From Mesocentrotus franciscanus (Eukaryota; Echinodermata; Echinoidea; Camarodonta; Strongylocentrotidae), in the NCBI GenBank assembly GCA_037976565.1, contig CP137669.1, positions 42,649,461 to 42,713,460 on the forward strand: a DNA stretch of 64,000 bases, read 5' to 3'. The translations under genes were made by a program, and so were the position numbers. This document shows positions 11,856-23,219 of the stretch, piece after piece. A model generated the notes under the pieces. The model saw only the letters and a list, made by a program, of their open reading frames with translations, searched no databases and was not told where the DNA came from. Within the stretch, counting starts at the first letter, position 1. Every line of letters begins with the position of its first letter.

Positions 11856-11859
11856 TTAA

Positions 11860-13074
11860 GTCCAATTTGTTCTACATACAGTGAGTCAACTCAGCAGCCA
11901 TGAGCAGGAAATCAATGAGCATCATTGGGATAAAAAAAAGCCATGTTTGAGGGTATGCTCTTCATTATTCCTTCAACGAGGAAAGCAAAGTCTGGAAGGA
12001 GTTGAGATGGAGCTTGTTCAGTTTTGCAAGAAGAATCATTCACCTGGCAATGGGCATTTCATTAAATAATTGTAGAGGTGTAGCACAAACAGAACACATG
12101 TTCCAAATATACCTTGCACGGTGTCATATCTTCATGCTTGTCAAGCATCCTTTATCAATCTACACTGCAGTATGCAAGCTCACCAACTCTAAGACCTCTA
12201 AAGCAGGTTTGTGGCCATGTGATCCTTGATTGTAATTGGCATATTTTGACAGTGGTTGGTATCACTTTGTTTCTACCCCAACCAGACCAATATAGTGTCT
12301 ATCTTGTGTTTGGCTCTCTGTCTTGGCCTACCAACCAACTCCAATGGATCGTGGTTCAAAAATGAGTTTCCTCTTACAGATGGTAGCAGTAAAGATCCGT
12401 CCCCAGATGTAAATAAAAAAGCAGATACCGGTACATGTATACCCAATGAACTCCTCCAGGCAGTTTGCGTCAGGTAACTGGAGAAATATGAATAGGGCAT
12501 TTCCTTGTATGGCCTGCTCTGTTCACTTCTAACTCACTCCTGGTTGTGCTTTAATGGTCAGGCATAAGTACTGTGTTGCAAAGAGATTTAAAGGAAGAAA
12601 ACTTAAAAATTAAATATATTATAACTAATCATGAATGTCTCATCTGCTGCTAAAAAATAAAGAAAAGAAAATTACAAGAAAAAGGAAAATAACAATTTTT
12701 AAATATGTTACAGTCTAATATACATCTGTAAATTTAGCACGAACACAGAATTTGATAAGAAAATATAAAATAGCATGATCAAAGATTTTATCTAAATAGT
12801 TTAAACAAAGGCAATTAAGAATACATATTACATCGTGCTGGAGGCAGAACCTTTAGATAAAAGGTTTATAGTAGCATGGAAAGTGAACATATTCACAATA
12901 AAGTGTAATCACTAAAAATTGTACAAATCAACAAAATTATGTCAACCTATTCAAATATTAAAAATCAATCATATTTAAAATCAATCAAAAATGAATAACT
13001 GGTGCAAAAATTTGGTTAGCATTAGGGTTACTAGGCATGGCCCCATTGTGTCCCCTGGCTATGCCTAAATGCAG
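11860..13074. other. Gene-free stretch with a SINE-tail fragment
   Basis: No gene recognised. Around 12378-12450 the words GTAGCAGTAAAGATCCGTCC and CCCAGATGTAAATAA resemble the 3' part of the SINE at 25961-26110 (GTGACGTTAAAGGTCGGTCC, CCCAGACGTAAATAA), so a SINE tail fragment is likely. The rest is AT-rich. Confidence 0.45.
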
Positions 13075-13078
13075 TTAA

Positions 13079-13659
13079 AGGGTAATCCAATCTCGATAGC
13101 AAACTACTCTAGAGGAGAGCAGAACAATTAGAGAAGTAGGCTGGTGAAGTTTGAATGAAATCAGAAAAAATGAGAAAGTTATGCATTTTTGAAAGTTATA
13201 CTCACTATAGGTAAAGGCTTTCCAAATTGACTGGATCTGTAATGTCTCTGTGATGTAGGGCGGACAACTTTTCCATTTGTTCCAACGCACAAAGTGACTG
13301 AAATTCAAATATTAAAAAATTATGACTCAGGAGGGTCAATTCTCTTTAGAGGACCTATAATACTATGCTATCTATAATATATTTTGAATATTGCCCAAAG
13401 GGAGAAGGCACTTACAAGAAAAACAGAAACTGATGACTTTTTTGTAAAGAACAAATGAGAGAGTTATCCAAGACTATGTCATAATCCATTCACCAAACTG
13501 CCAATTTGAGATTCTCATAGACTTAGTGATCTCATATTTCATACATTCATAACTTTCTTATTACTGGCCCAATACATTTCACTCTATCGCCATTCTCATT
13601 CCCTTCTTTTTCTGCTGTAATACAAATTAATGAACTTATTTCAAAGGTTGGATTGCCCT
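13079..13659. mobile_element. Non-autonomous TTAA-target element (Kolobok- or piggyBac-like)
   Basis: The 581-bp segment begins AGGGTAATCCAA and ends TTGGATTGCCCT, a 12-bp inverted repeat with one mismatch, and is flanked on both sides by TTAA (13075-13078 and 13660-13663). TTAA target duplication is known for piggyBac and Kolobok. Ends starting AGGG rather than CCY fit Kolobok better. It has no transposase. A diverged relative lies at 11150-11855 next to a THAP remnant. Confidence 0.8.
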
Positions 13660-13837
13660 TTAAACTTGTTCATATACAAGAGCTATAACAAAAGAAATTG
13701 TTATGGTATTATGTCATGGTGCTTTAAAAGTTGGTACTTTAATACTATCTCTGACAGCTGAATATAAAATTCTCTACGATGATTAAAATAAAGATACTGA
13801 AATTTACTGCAAACCTATTCTTGTATATGGCAATCAC

Positions 13838-14084
13838 ATTATATAACGTCCCTATGCGCTTCCAAAGAGTTTTGAAATTATTACCCTAGCTTTAGCTCTG
13901 GCAGCCGTTATCAGCGCAGTGCATTTCAAGGAATAATCCTACCAGGTACCCATTTACCTCACCTGGGTCAAGTGTGGCAAATGTAGATTAATGTCTTGCC
14001 AAAGGACATTAGTGCCGTGGCAGGACTCGAACCGCCGACCTTGTGATCCACAGTCCCGTGACATATCCACTCGACCACGGCACC
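13838..14084 (-). mobile_element. tRNA-derived SINE
   Basis: Read on the minus strand, the head (about 14084 to 14013) looks like a tRNA with an A box TGGTCGAGTGG and a B box GGTTCGAGTCC, closed by complementary GTGCCGTGG / CCACGGCAC. A body follows containing TCCTTTGGCAAGACATTAAT and CAGGTGAGGTAAATGGGTAC, and a tail ending near GCGCATAGGGACG. The body is shared with the plus-strand SINE at 14262-14640. Pol III transcription is expected from the boxes, but activity cannot be judged. Confidence 0.8.
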
Positions 14085-14261
14085 TCTACATGGTATATAA
14101 ACCTATACTTTAATTCCAAATCGAGTCTGATTTTCTCATGTCAAATCTGCACATTCAACTTTTAAATCTATTGTATAAAATCATCTATACAAATTAGCAA
14201 TGACAGAAAAGACTCTTAAATACATTTCCAGTGGTACATGTAGATACAAGTTACATCAGTC

Positions 14262-14640
14262 ATGTCAGTTGGTATAGACAGTAGAGTTATTAGTCTAGTG
14301 GATAAATCACCCGACTACAGATCACAAGGTACGGGGTTCAAATCTCGGCACAACACTAACGTCCTTTGGCAAGACATTAATCTACAATTGCCACTCTCCA
14401 CCCAGGTGTTAAATGGGTACCCGTTAGGATGCGAAAGTAGTTTGTTCAGCATTGTGAGCGTCTGTAAAATGACACCTGGCTGGAAGCTCCCAGGGAGTGG
14501 AGAATGTGCATACATTGTGTGCGGGCAAGCCTGAATCTGATGACCTGGGTAATATATATATCTGTAAAGCACTTAGAGACATTGTTGATGTATTAAGCGC
14601 TATATAGAAGCAGAATATTATTGTTATTATTAATTTATTC
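14262..14640 (+). mobile_element. tRNA-derived SINE
   Basis: The A box TAGTCTAGTGG lies at 14291-14301 and the B box GGTTCAAATCT at 14335-14345, followed by the body TCCTTTGGCAAGACATTAAT and AAATGGGTACC, and a 3' end TTAAGCGCTATATAGAAG followed by an ATT-rich tail. The open frame at 14262-14534 is a by-product of the SINE. It shares its central body with the minus-strand SINE 180 bp away but has a different 3' end. Confidence 0.8.
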
Positions 14641-17439
14641 CTACTTACCGGTACTGTCTTATTATTCTTATAATTGTGATTATCCCTTCTTAAGCCTTGT
14701 CCACTAATATGCCGCAGTATACTGCCATTTTTTTAATGACATGAACTGTAATCTGCTTCAACTTTCTTTATCTTATAACACAGATCTCAGTAAATAAGCG
14801 TAGCTAGGACCTTTGTTACGTGCAGTTGCCATTAATACATGTTTAAAAAGGGGAGTTGTTTTGCTGCAGTTTACCACATCATATTTGAATGAGCCTTAAT
14901 TGTTCATGCTTCACTGGTTCTACCTCATATTTTGTTCACTTATCGTAGCCCCTCTGTCGTTATTCTTGTATCCATCCAGCCTCTAATTAATTTTTTTCTT
15001 CCATTTTATAATTATTGATTCCTTTCTCTAATAATATTCTAATATTGAATGAGTAATTATGACTGTAATTTGCTATTAATGTATTTATATCAAGTATTTT
15101 AACAAAAAATTCTAATGAAATACAGCCCTGTGTCAATAAATACCTTTTAAATTTCAATATTGAATTAGGAAAACATAAATATGTGTGGTTTGGACACTCA
15201 ATTATACACACAAAAAGAATTAAATTGAAAAAAGTAAATTAAATCAGCAACACTTTTCTTACCAGTTACCACCATCTCCATCATGCATCCCCAAACAGAA
15301 CCTCAATAGCTGTGCTACCTTCTATCTGAAAATAAAAACAGAACTAAATATATCAAAATAGTATATCTACATCTACTACAGATCAAAGCATTATACCTAC
15401 ATCCATAGAACAATAAATGAATATAAACATCTAACTTACATCTATTATATATGAAAATAGTATATCTGCATCCACTATAGATCAATTCAATATATTCTTA
15501 TCTACTAAAAAAGTACAAAGTACTAAAAATACAATCAGTATAACTACAAAATATTATAACTATATAGTACAGTGTATCAATATCTACTTCAGATCAAAAC
15601 AGTATATGTGAAATCTATATAGAGCAAGGAATGTGTCTGCATCTACTCTGAATGAAAAAAATATATATCTACAATTCTACATGTACATGTATATCTCGTA
15701 TTTAAAGATCAAAGCAGATGATAATAAACTTGGTTATTATAACATTGCCAATAGGCAATACATTGTATTACGAGAACATTTCTAGGAAGAATACTGTATG
15801 ACTATGATGCAAACCGACATGTTACTTCTTTTAAAAAGAGAGGCCAACCCCCACATTTTGAACTTCTGAATTTGTCGATTTTGTCATTTATTTATTTTGG
15901 GATTGATTTAAAGTGACTTGGTAACATTGCCTCAGATTCTGAAACAAAATCCTGGATTTAGCTCATGCTGCAATCATAATTATAATCTTTAGGTCAGTCA
16001 GGAATCCCATAACTTTTTCAAGCCGATCGCCTGTCTGATTATCAAGATATTTATGATTGGAAATCGAAATTTCATCTTTCGTTTTCCTAACGGTTTTTAT
16101 AACACTACAGTCTATTGTGGAAAATGAGTATGGTAAAACCGGTCACTCAAAGATTTTTACTTTTTGAGGCACTTCATGATCATTTTGAAGCGCACTTTGT
16201 TTAGGGCTTTAATATTACACCATATCACAGACACTGATAACACGTAGGGCCATGCATCTCAGATTTAACATTGTTAAACGATGCCTTTAATTAAATATAG
16301 ACTATATCATAATAAAATTCATATGGAGAGCAAACATGCGCTCTGTATACAAACAATATTGATTTCGTATCTGGACAACTACTCCCTGGACAAATATAGA
16401 CTCTATGATCATTATTAGCCTGAAATCATGTTGAAATTCTCATCAATAAACTTTAAAATTTGCATTAATTATCACAATTAGACCCTACGTATAGCCTTAG
16501 CCTTAAGACCAAATTAATACTGGCATCAATAATTGACAATATACTAGACATGAAAATGTGTTTCAACTGTTATTGACATTTGTTTGAGGTAATTTTCCCA
16601 ATTAATTATTCAAAACCAGGTAAAACTAGTAAAGTCAAGTTTAGATGAAATGTGCATAGGGTCTAGTCACTCTAGATACTATCTTAGTATCTAGGGTCTA
16701 GACTCTGAGCTCTGTACTGTAGCTATAACTAGCTAGATCTACAAGTACAACACTAAACCTTATTTTACAGTGGAAGTGGAAGTTAGGTGGCTCAGGTAGT
16801 GTCTGACATCTTATCATGTTAGTCTTATGTTATACCCTGCCTTTAAAGGTATACACCTAGAAATATTAACGGCTCCAAGTCTAACATTCATCATGATCAT
16901 TCTTATTTAACAACACCGAGGCCGCGCCGGTGACGGTCATCAACGGTACGATGTCGCCTTAGGCTTCGGCCTAGGCGCGCTCCCGCTAGCGCTGGATGCT
17001 GAAAATTAAAACTTTCCTTGCTAAATTGGTTGACCGGTTCCGTTGGTTTGTCTGATCATGGCTTCAGTTTGAATTGCTGAATTCATTGGCAATTAAAACT
17101 TATTACATATATACTTTTCTTAATACGGAAGCAAAATAAGATTACTTAACTAATCAGAATGATTAAAAAACGGAAATTTATGCTACCTTTTCAGGACCAA
17201 TAGATCGCGTACGTCGACTTGGGTTGATTGTTGACAGCGTAGCTTTCGATAAATTCGTACATTCAAGAGTCAAATACATCATATTTGTCTTTAAATGATT
17301 CAAAATCGTAAAACACAAGAAGGAGTTAATTCTAAAATATTACTTTAATTTTTGAAAATTATTTGAGACACTTCCGAATTGAAATAGTCAAATAGAATGA
17401 AGGAATTAAAAATAAAAATAATAATGTTCGGCGTGCGTA
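14641..17439. other. AT-rich gene-free stretch
   Basis: No gene recognised. At 15330-15720 a degenerate minisatellite repeats words like GTATATCTACATCTACTACA and AGATCAAA at about 60-bp spacing. At 16890-17000 there is a short GC-rich island with GGCCGCGCCGGTGACGG and TTCGGCCTAGGCGCGC. CTAG-rich words cluster at 16655-16740. Confidence 0.45.
15330..15720. repeat. Degenerate minisatellite
   Basis: Variants of TATATCTACATCTACTA followed by AGATCAAA recur at about 15360, 15458, 15577 and 15625, with strong decay between copies. Confidence 0.4.
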
Positions 17440-17468
17440 TATACTACGATGGCGCTCCACCTCATATT

Positions 17469-17568
17469 TGTTTCACTTTTACAAGTGTAAAAGTGAAACA
17501 TCGGCAGAATCAGCGCTTGTAAAAGTGAACCAATAGGAACGCGTACAAAAGTGGTTCACTTTTACACA
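17469..17568. promoter_or_regulatory. Cluster of TTCACTTTTACA inverted repeats with a perfect hairpin
   Basis: GTTTCACTTTTACA at 17470-17483 is followed by AG and its exact inverse TGTAAAAGTGAAAC at 17486-17499. Two more copies follow: TTGTAAAAGTGAAC near 17518 and GGTTCACTTTTACAC near 17553. Four copies of one 12-bp word in both orientations within 100 bp suggest either a protein-binding cluster or a small inverted-repeat element. The function is unknown. Confidence 0.5.
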
Positions 17569-17589
17569 TTCATTGTTCCACAATTACAT

Positions 17590-18250
17590 GTTAATTCTCT
17601 CTCTCGTTTTCTCAATGTCGTTTTCAATCTTCATCTCTTATAGTGTTTTCTGTTCCGCGATTTTTAATGAGATCTCGTTTCCACGTTTTTCTCTCTCTCT
17701 GTATGTCTCTTTCTCTCTCTCTCTTTCTTACTCGCTTTCTCAGCGCCATTTTCCATCTTCATCTTTGGTTGTGTTTTCCATTCCGTTATTTGCTTTTATT
17801 CCGAAAGTTAATTCTGTCATTAACAAAAATTGTATTCTCTCTCTGAACGTAAACCATGATAAATGAAAACTAAAGAGGAAACCAGAACGGGTGGGGGTTG
17901 ATCGGAGAGACAAATAGCATAATAATAAATGACAATACGCCCAACTTTCTCTCTCTCGTTTTCTCAATGTCGTTTTCAATTTTCATCTCTTATCTGTTCC
18001 GCGATTTTTAATGAGATCTCGTTTCCACGTTTTTCTCTCTCTGTATGTCTCTTTCTCTCTCTCTCTCACTCTCTTTCTTACTCGCTTTCTCAGCGCCATT
18101 TTCCATCTTCATCTTTGGTACTGTTTTCCATTCCATTATTTGCTTTTATTCCGAAAGTATTTCTTTCGATCTTGAGATAAATTATTATACCATAACCTCG
18201 ATATGGAGGAGGAAAACACAGAGCAAGCGCCTAATGATTTCAAAATGAGA
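17590..18250 (-). repeat. Dispersed repeat family C, two inverted copies
   Basis: Two adjacent copies (about 17590-17880 and 17935-18250) contain GCGATTTTTAATGAGATCTC, CT-rich tracts, CGCTTTCTCAGCGCCATTTT and GCTTTTATTCCGAAAGT. They match the inverse of copies at 20750-21103 plus 24699-24850, 26440-26720 and 26940-27350. Apparent frames (17573-17866, 17929-18180) are translations of this repeat. No inverted termini or coding part let me name the superfamily. Confidence 0.75.
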
Positions 18251-18679
18251 AGAATATTACTGTACAATAATTATAAACAGTAAAACTTTTGAATGTAAAT
18301 CTCTGTTGCATCAAAATGATATGAAGAAGATAAATTATTATAACATATCCCTGATGATGTACCCATTATACCTTATATTTATTATAGGGGACGAAAATAG
18401 AGAACGAGCGGCTGATAATGTCGAAATGAGAAGAATGTTTCGAAAATAATGTTACTGTACACAAATAATAGAGAGTAAAAGTTTTGATTTTGAATGTAAA
18501 TCTCTGTTGCATCAAAATAAAATGATACGTTCATTATATGTTATTGACAGAAATAATATACATCGGGCATTATACACTATAGCACAAAAGGGTTAGCTAA
18601 AAGAAGGTGGACAACATTACAAGAGAAAGTGAAAAAAATAGCATAACCCTTTGAGAGCGAGCCTGCACGCACGGCGAAT

Positions 18680-18842
18680 AGGGACTTTTAGATTTACACG
18701 ACGAGAACGTGGACTGCCACGTGTGCCATTCTTTCAAGGCACTGGCCCGTGCTCGGCAGTGCCTTAAAAGGACGTCACATTACCTTGAAAGAATGTCACC
18801 GTGGCAGTCCACGTTCTCGTCGTGTACAATCTAAAAGTCCCT
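18680..18842. mobile_element. MITE, AGGGACTTTTAGATT family, copy 1
   Basis: It begins AGGGACTTTTAGATTTACAC and ends with the inverse AATCTAAAAGTCCCT. The inverted repeat continues inward through the ACGAGAACGTGGACTGCCAC block, so each arm is about 40 bp. It is about 163 bp long, with no coding capacity. A TA precedes the left GGGAC. It is joined tail to head to copy 2 by a few bases. Confidence 0.85.
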
Positions 18843-18847
18843 GTTTT

Positions 18848-19011
18848 AGGGACTTTTAGATTTGCGCGTCAACGTAGTGGACTGCAACGTGTGCCATTCT
18901 TTCAAGGCACTGGCCCGTGCCCGGCAGTGCCTTAAAAGGACGTCACATTACCTTAAAAAAAGATACACCGTGGCAGTCCACGTTCTCGACGTGTAAAATC
19001 TAAAAGTCCCT
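18848..19011. mobile_element. MITE, AGGGACTTTTAGATT family, copy 2
   Basis: It has the same ends as copy 1 and the same interior (CACTGGCCCGTGCCCGGCAG, AAGGACGTCACATTACCTT). The 5-bp TGTTT-type spacer between copies 1 and 2 suggests insertion of one copy next to the other. A third copy lies inside the Penelope-like element at 46747-46909. Confidence 0.85.
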
Positions 19012-20197
19012 ATTTCCCCTGTGACGGAGCGACTTCGGTTACATCGCCAGTAATTGAAAATTTGGCGGTGCTTTCTACTTTCATTGCTCATTGCGCCTCA
19101 TTCAGTCATTTTCGTGATTTTTAGTAAATGTAAAAATTAAAGATCAGACTTTTTTCTTTCCAAAATATAAGTTTTGTTCATCAATACGAAAAATAAGGTC
19201 TGTTATTTTGAGGGAAATTGCCGTCTTATTTTGCTGAAGCTTCACGTCTTTCCTTTTCAATACACTCACAACACAAATTGCGTAAGCACCGCCGCACGCG
19301 CAGATCGGTCGATACCTCCATTTATTTCCCATTGTCAATGATTGTCGTCTGCTAAAGCTCGGCCGATTATCAACCGAGCCATACATAATAGGCCTAAGCC
19401 TTCGTTTTACATGGGTTTTCGACACATTTTGTAACTATATTCTGACCAACATTATGCCATGATCTACACTTAATGCCCTTTCTTTTAAATGTGCAAATCA
19501 AATATAGGACTATTTGGGAAATGAATTTTGAGATGAACATTGTTTTATTCTCGAAAACAAAAATAATATTTACTTTGAATGCTTTCGACTTCGTTTCTCA
19601 TAATTTGAAATATTCATTTTGTTTTAGTTTTTGCCTCCCGCTTAATTTTGTTTATTTTTCTCTATCTATACATCTCTGTGAGGTTGCTGTATCAATAAAA
19701 TATTTTTTTAATTTTTGTACGCATATTTGATTTGTTTTGTTAGTAATGGAAAGAACTAAATGAATGACAGAGATTAGAACAAAATCATAATTCATCACAA
19801 TCATCTCTCTCTCTCTCTCTCCTTCTATCTATTTATCTATCTATCTCTGTCTGTCTCTGTCTGTCTGTCTCTATCTCCCTCCTCCCCTCCCTCTCTGAAT
19901 ACGTCAGGATTTGCGTGAAATTGGAATTGTGCTTCAGTGTGTTTTATTTCCGCATCGCGTTCTAGTGTTTTTTTTTAAAGGGTGTGGCTTATAACGAGTT
20001 AATCGCCGTAGTCTTGGTAGTCTTTTATTTATTAGAAAATAAATGATATTGAAAATATAGTTAATTCATTATATGTTACGAAACAATAAAGAAAGAAGTG
20101 CAAACAACGTGAGAATTTAATTTATTTGTCTTCGTCTCCATCTGTGTTCTCGTTCAACCTATCATGTCAATAAAACTTTGTTAACCCGTTCCTTCCG
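19012..20197. other. Gene-free stretch with CT/CTAT microsatellite
   Basis: No gene supported. A CT, CTAT and CTGT microsatellite occupies about 19805-19900. The minus-strand frame at 19144-19425 (93 codons) has no motif I recognise. Confidence 0.4.
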
Positions 20198-20350
20198 TTG
20201 GAGTTTACAACCATGACAACGAACTTTACCCTTGGCCACGTTCATTGTTCCTCTTACGTAACTTCCGTTCCGTTCTTCTATTGTTGGAGTTTACAACCAT
20301 GACAACGAACTTTACCCTTGGCCGCGTTCATTGTTCCTCTTACGTAACTT
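20198..20350 (+). repeat. Tandem duplication, 67-bp unit
   Basis: The unit starting GTTGGAGTTTACAACCATGA and ending CTCTTACGTAACTT occurs at 20198-20264 and 20283-20350 with a single difference (GGCCACG versus GGCCGCG), so the duplication is recent. Confidence 0.9.
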
Positions 20351-20749
20351 AGCTGTAGGGGTCTAAGACATAACTCTTTTCGTATATTCTATATAGGTCT
20401 AAAATACTTTCAAATATTTCTGTGTCATTTTGTTTGTATATACTTTGTCAAAATTTGCCAATACTTACAAAATATTACGTTTTCCTATCATTTTCCGCTT
20501 TAGAATCCTTTTTTTTGGGGTAATTTGTTGTGTCCTTTTCATACTTATTTTTTCTTGTCTCCCTCTTCAAGATTTCTTCGGTTTTGGTAGAGTATTTATG
20601 CTAGATATAGAGAAAGACATACAGCGAGAAAAAAAAACAATCATTTCTCATGTCATCTTTTCGTCTGTGACATTTTATTAAGTCACATTTGTATTATTCC
20701 TTTATTTTTCAATGATTGTTATATATTTGAATGAATATTTCAGATAGGG
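20351..20749. other. Gene-free stretch
   Basis: AT-rich sequence. The frame at 20430-20681 shows no recognised motif. The stretch around 20640-20760 resembles 26850-26975 (CATGTCATCTTTTCGTCTGT, then GAATGAATATTTCAGATAGG), so family C or a companion repeat begins here. Confidence 0.4.
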
Positions 20750-21103
20750 TCAAATCTGGTTCTACGTTATAATTATGATCATCTAATTTTATTTAGAAGT
20801 AAGTCGAAACGCGATCTCATCAAAAATCGCGGAACAGAAAACACTATGAGAGATGAAGATAGAAAATGACATTGAGAAAACGAGAGAGAGAGAGAGAAAG
20901 TTGGACGTATTGTTATTATTATTATGCTTATTTGTCTCTCCGATCAACACCAACCGCCCCGCTGTGGATTCCTCTTCAGTTTCTTTTTTTAAATCATGAT
21001 TTACACTCAACAATTTTACTTTTTATAATTATTGTACAGTAATATTCTTTTTATTTTGATATCATCAGGCGCTCATACCGTGTTTTCCTTCTTCATATCG
21101 AGG
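20750..21103 (+). repeat. Dispersed repeat family C, left part of a split copy
   Basis: It contains CGAAACGCGATCTCATCAAA, GAGAGATGAAGATAGAAAATG, a GA tract, CCGATCAACACCAACCGCCC and TTCCTTCTTCATATCGAGG, collinear with 26990-27290 and 26440-26610. The copy stops at 21103 within TATCGAGG and resumes at 24699, because a hAT-like composite is inserted at that point. Confidence 0.8.
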
Positions 21104-21506
21104 CACTGGCGTACTGGTGGGGGGGCTTGGGGCGCTAGCCCCCCAAAATAAAATTAAACCATGACTTATTTTCAATTCCATAAAAGTGATTTATAAATGT
21201 TCGTGATATATCACATGATTTTCAACAAAATGCGCGGTTCTCCATTTCTGTTGCAAACTGACACATTCCCAAATAGCCAGGAAGAGCAAAATGTTCTTTT
21301 TTTTTATATGGGCCTTGGTGTCCACTAACAGAAACACTAGTACTAGTAGATAACCGTATATCCAGTTTAGCGAAAAGTCTAGACTAGAGCTTATATCGCG
21401 GCAGCTCTAGGCGGTACGCGGGGGAATGCGCAGTCGCCTGCGCTCAGGGTTTGTTTTGGATGCGGCGAGGAGGGTCATTTCCGGAGGGAATGTTCCACAG
21501 GTGCGG

Positions 21507-21985
21507 ATCCAGGGGGGGGGGCCTTGCCCCGCAAAGAAAAAAGAAAAAGAGAGAGAGAGAAGGAAAAAATGAAAAGAGGAGATAAAGGGAAGGAAAAAAA
21601 GAGAAAGAAGAAAAGAAAAGGGGGATATCAGTTGCAATTTTCCCGCCAACAAGTTGTGGATCGGCGGGGAGGGGGGCCAAAAGGCCCTTGCCTCACCCCG
21701 CCGCCAAAAAAAAGAGAAGGAAAAGGAAAGAGGAGAGCTAAAAGGAACAAAAAAGAGGAAGAAGAAAAGAAAGGGTGAAAAGAAGGAGATCAGTTGCGTT
21801 TAATCCCGCCAACAACATGTGGATCGGGGGCGAAAGGCCCTTGCCTCCCCTAGCAAACCTAAAAGAGAGAGAAGGAAGGGAAGGGAAAGGGAAGGGGAGG
21901 AAAAGGTAAGGAAAGAAAGAGAGAAAGAAGATAGGTAGGGAGGTCATTTGCGATTTTCCCGCCAACAAGGTGTAGTTGGGGGGGG
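21507..21985 (+). repeat. GA-rich tandem units of about 164 bp
   Basis: Three units begin near 21507, 21657 and 21821 with a GGATCC/GGATCGGGG word, then GGCCCTTGCC, a purine-rich GAGAGAAGG tract and CAGTTGCRWTTTCCCGCCAA. The inverse array is at 44075-44640. Frames such as 21524-21778 are translations of the purine tract. Confidence 0.8.
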
Positions 21986-22220
21986 CCACAGGCGTACTGA
22001 TGGGGGCAATTAGTGTCTTGCCAGTGTCACAATAAAATTCAAACGTGGATCATTTCTAATTCGATACCGGTGATTTACAAATGTTGCTGAAATGACATAA
22101 TTATCCGAGATTTTTCCTCACTTTTTATTAAATTATAATTTTGTATGCATTTGTTGGAAAATTACAAATTCCTAAATTTACAGTCAGGCAAGAAATATGC
22201 TTATTTAGAGGCTTACATAG

Positions 22221-22406
<186 letters not shown>

Positions 22407-22423
22407 TAACTCTGGATATAACT

Positions 22424-23105
22424 GTGTATTAAACTGTTACTTGATTTAACAAGACGTTATCATGCACTGCTTTTTATGGTCTCCAATGTGTTAGTAGATG
22501 CCAGGAAAACATCACTTACGGGCCAGGGGTTCAAAATAGCCCCCCAAAAATCGCCTCGCCGCTACGTGGCTTGTGGACGATGCTCCGCATCACTTACGGT
22601 AGTTCAAAATAGCCTCCAAAAATCGCCTCGCCGCTGGGCGGCTCGTAGACGATGCTCTGCATCGTCATTGGGTCAATCTGTTTAAACTGTTACTTGATTT
22701 TCAAAGACGTTATCGTGCACTGCTTTATGGTCTCCATTGTGTTAGTAGATGCCAGGAAAACATCACTTACGAGGGTTCAAAATAGCCCCCCACCCCCAAT
22801 TAATCGCCTCGCCGCTACGCGGCTCGCGGATGATACTCCGCATCACTTATGGTGTTCGAAATAGCCCCCAAAATCGCCTCGCCGCTACGCGGCTGGTGGA
22901 CGATGCTCCGCATCTCATTGGGTCAAATTGTTTTAGCTGTTACTTGATTTAAAAGACGTTATCAAGCACTGCTTTTGTGGTCTCCATTGTGTTAGTAGAT
23001 GCCAGGAAAACATCGCTTACGGGCCGGGGTTCAAAATAGCCCCCAAAATCGCCTCGCCGCTTCGCGGCTCGTGGACGATGCTCCGCATTGTCATTTGGTC
23101 AAACC
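22424..23105 (+). repeat. Tandem units of about 250 bp derived from the zinc-finger flank
   Basis: Units start near 22430, 22684 and 22938 with AACTGTTACTTGATTT, then GACGTTATC, GCACTGCTTT, TAGTAGATGCCAGGAAAACA, and one or two CGCCTCGCCGCTACG blocks that form GC-rich hairpins. The first unit directly follows the zinc-finger stop codon with no other join, so the amplified unit includes what would be its 3' flank. Confidence 0.8.
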
Positions 23106-23219
23106 GCCCTCCCTTAGCAAAAAGCTAGATCCGCCCCTGCTAAAGAGAAATAGAAAGAAAGAGAGAAAGAAAGAAAGAATAGTGACCTGCCAGTGACACA
23201 AAATAATGAGGTATCAAAA

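Noticed and set aside
13838..14084. A functional minus-strand tRNA gene at the SINE head
   Set aside because: A SINE body with the conserved TCCTTTGGCAAGAC block follows directly, and a related SINE is 180 bp away.
19144..19425. 93-codon minus-strand gene
   Set aside because: No motif, no splice context and no repeat family. The length is within chance for this window.
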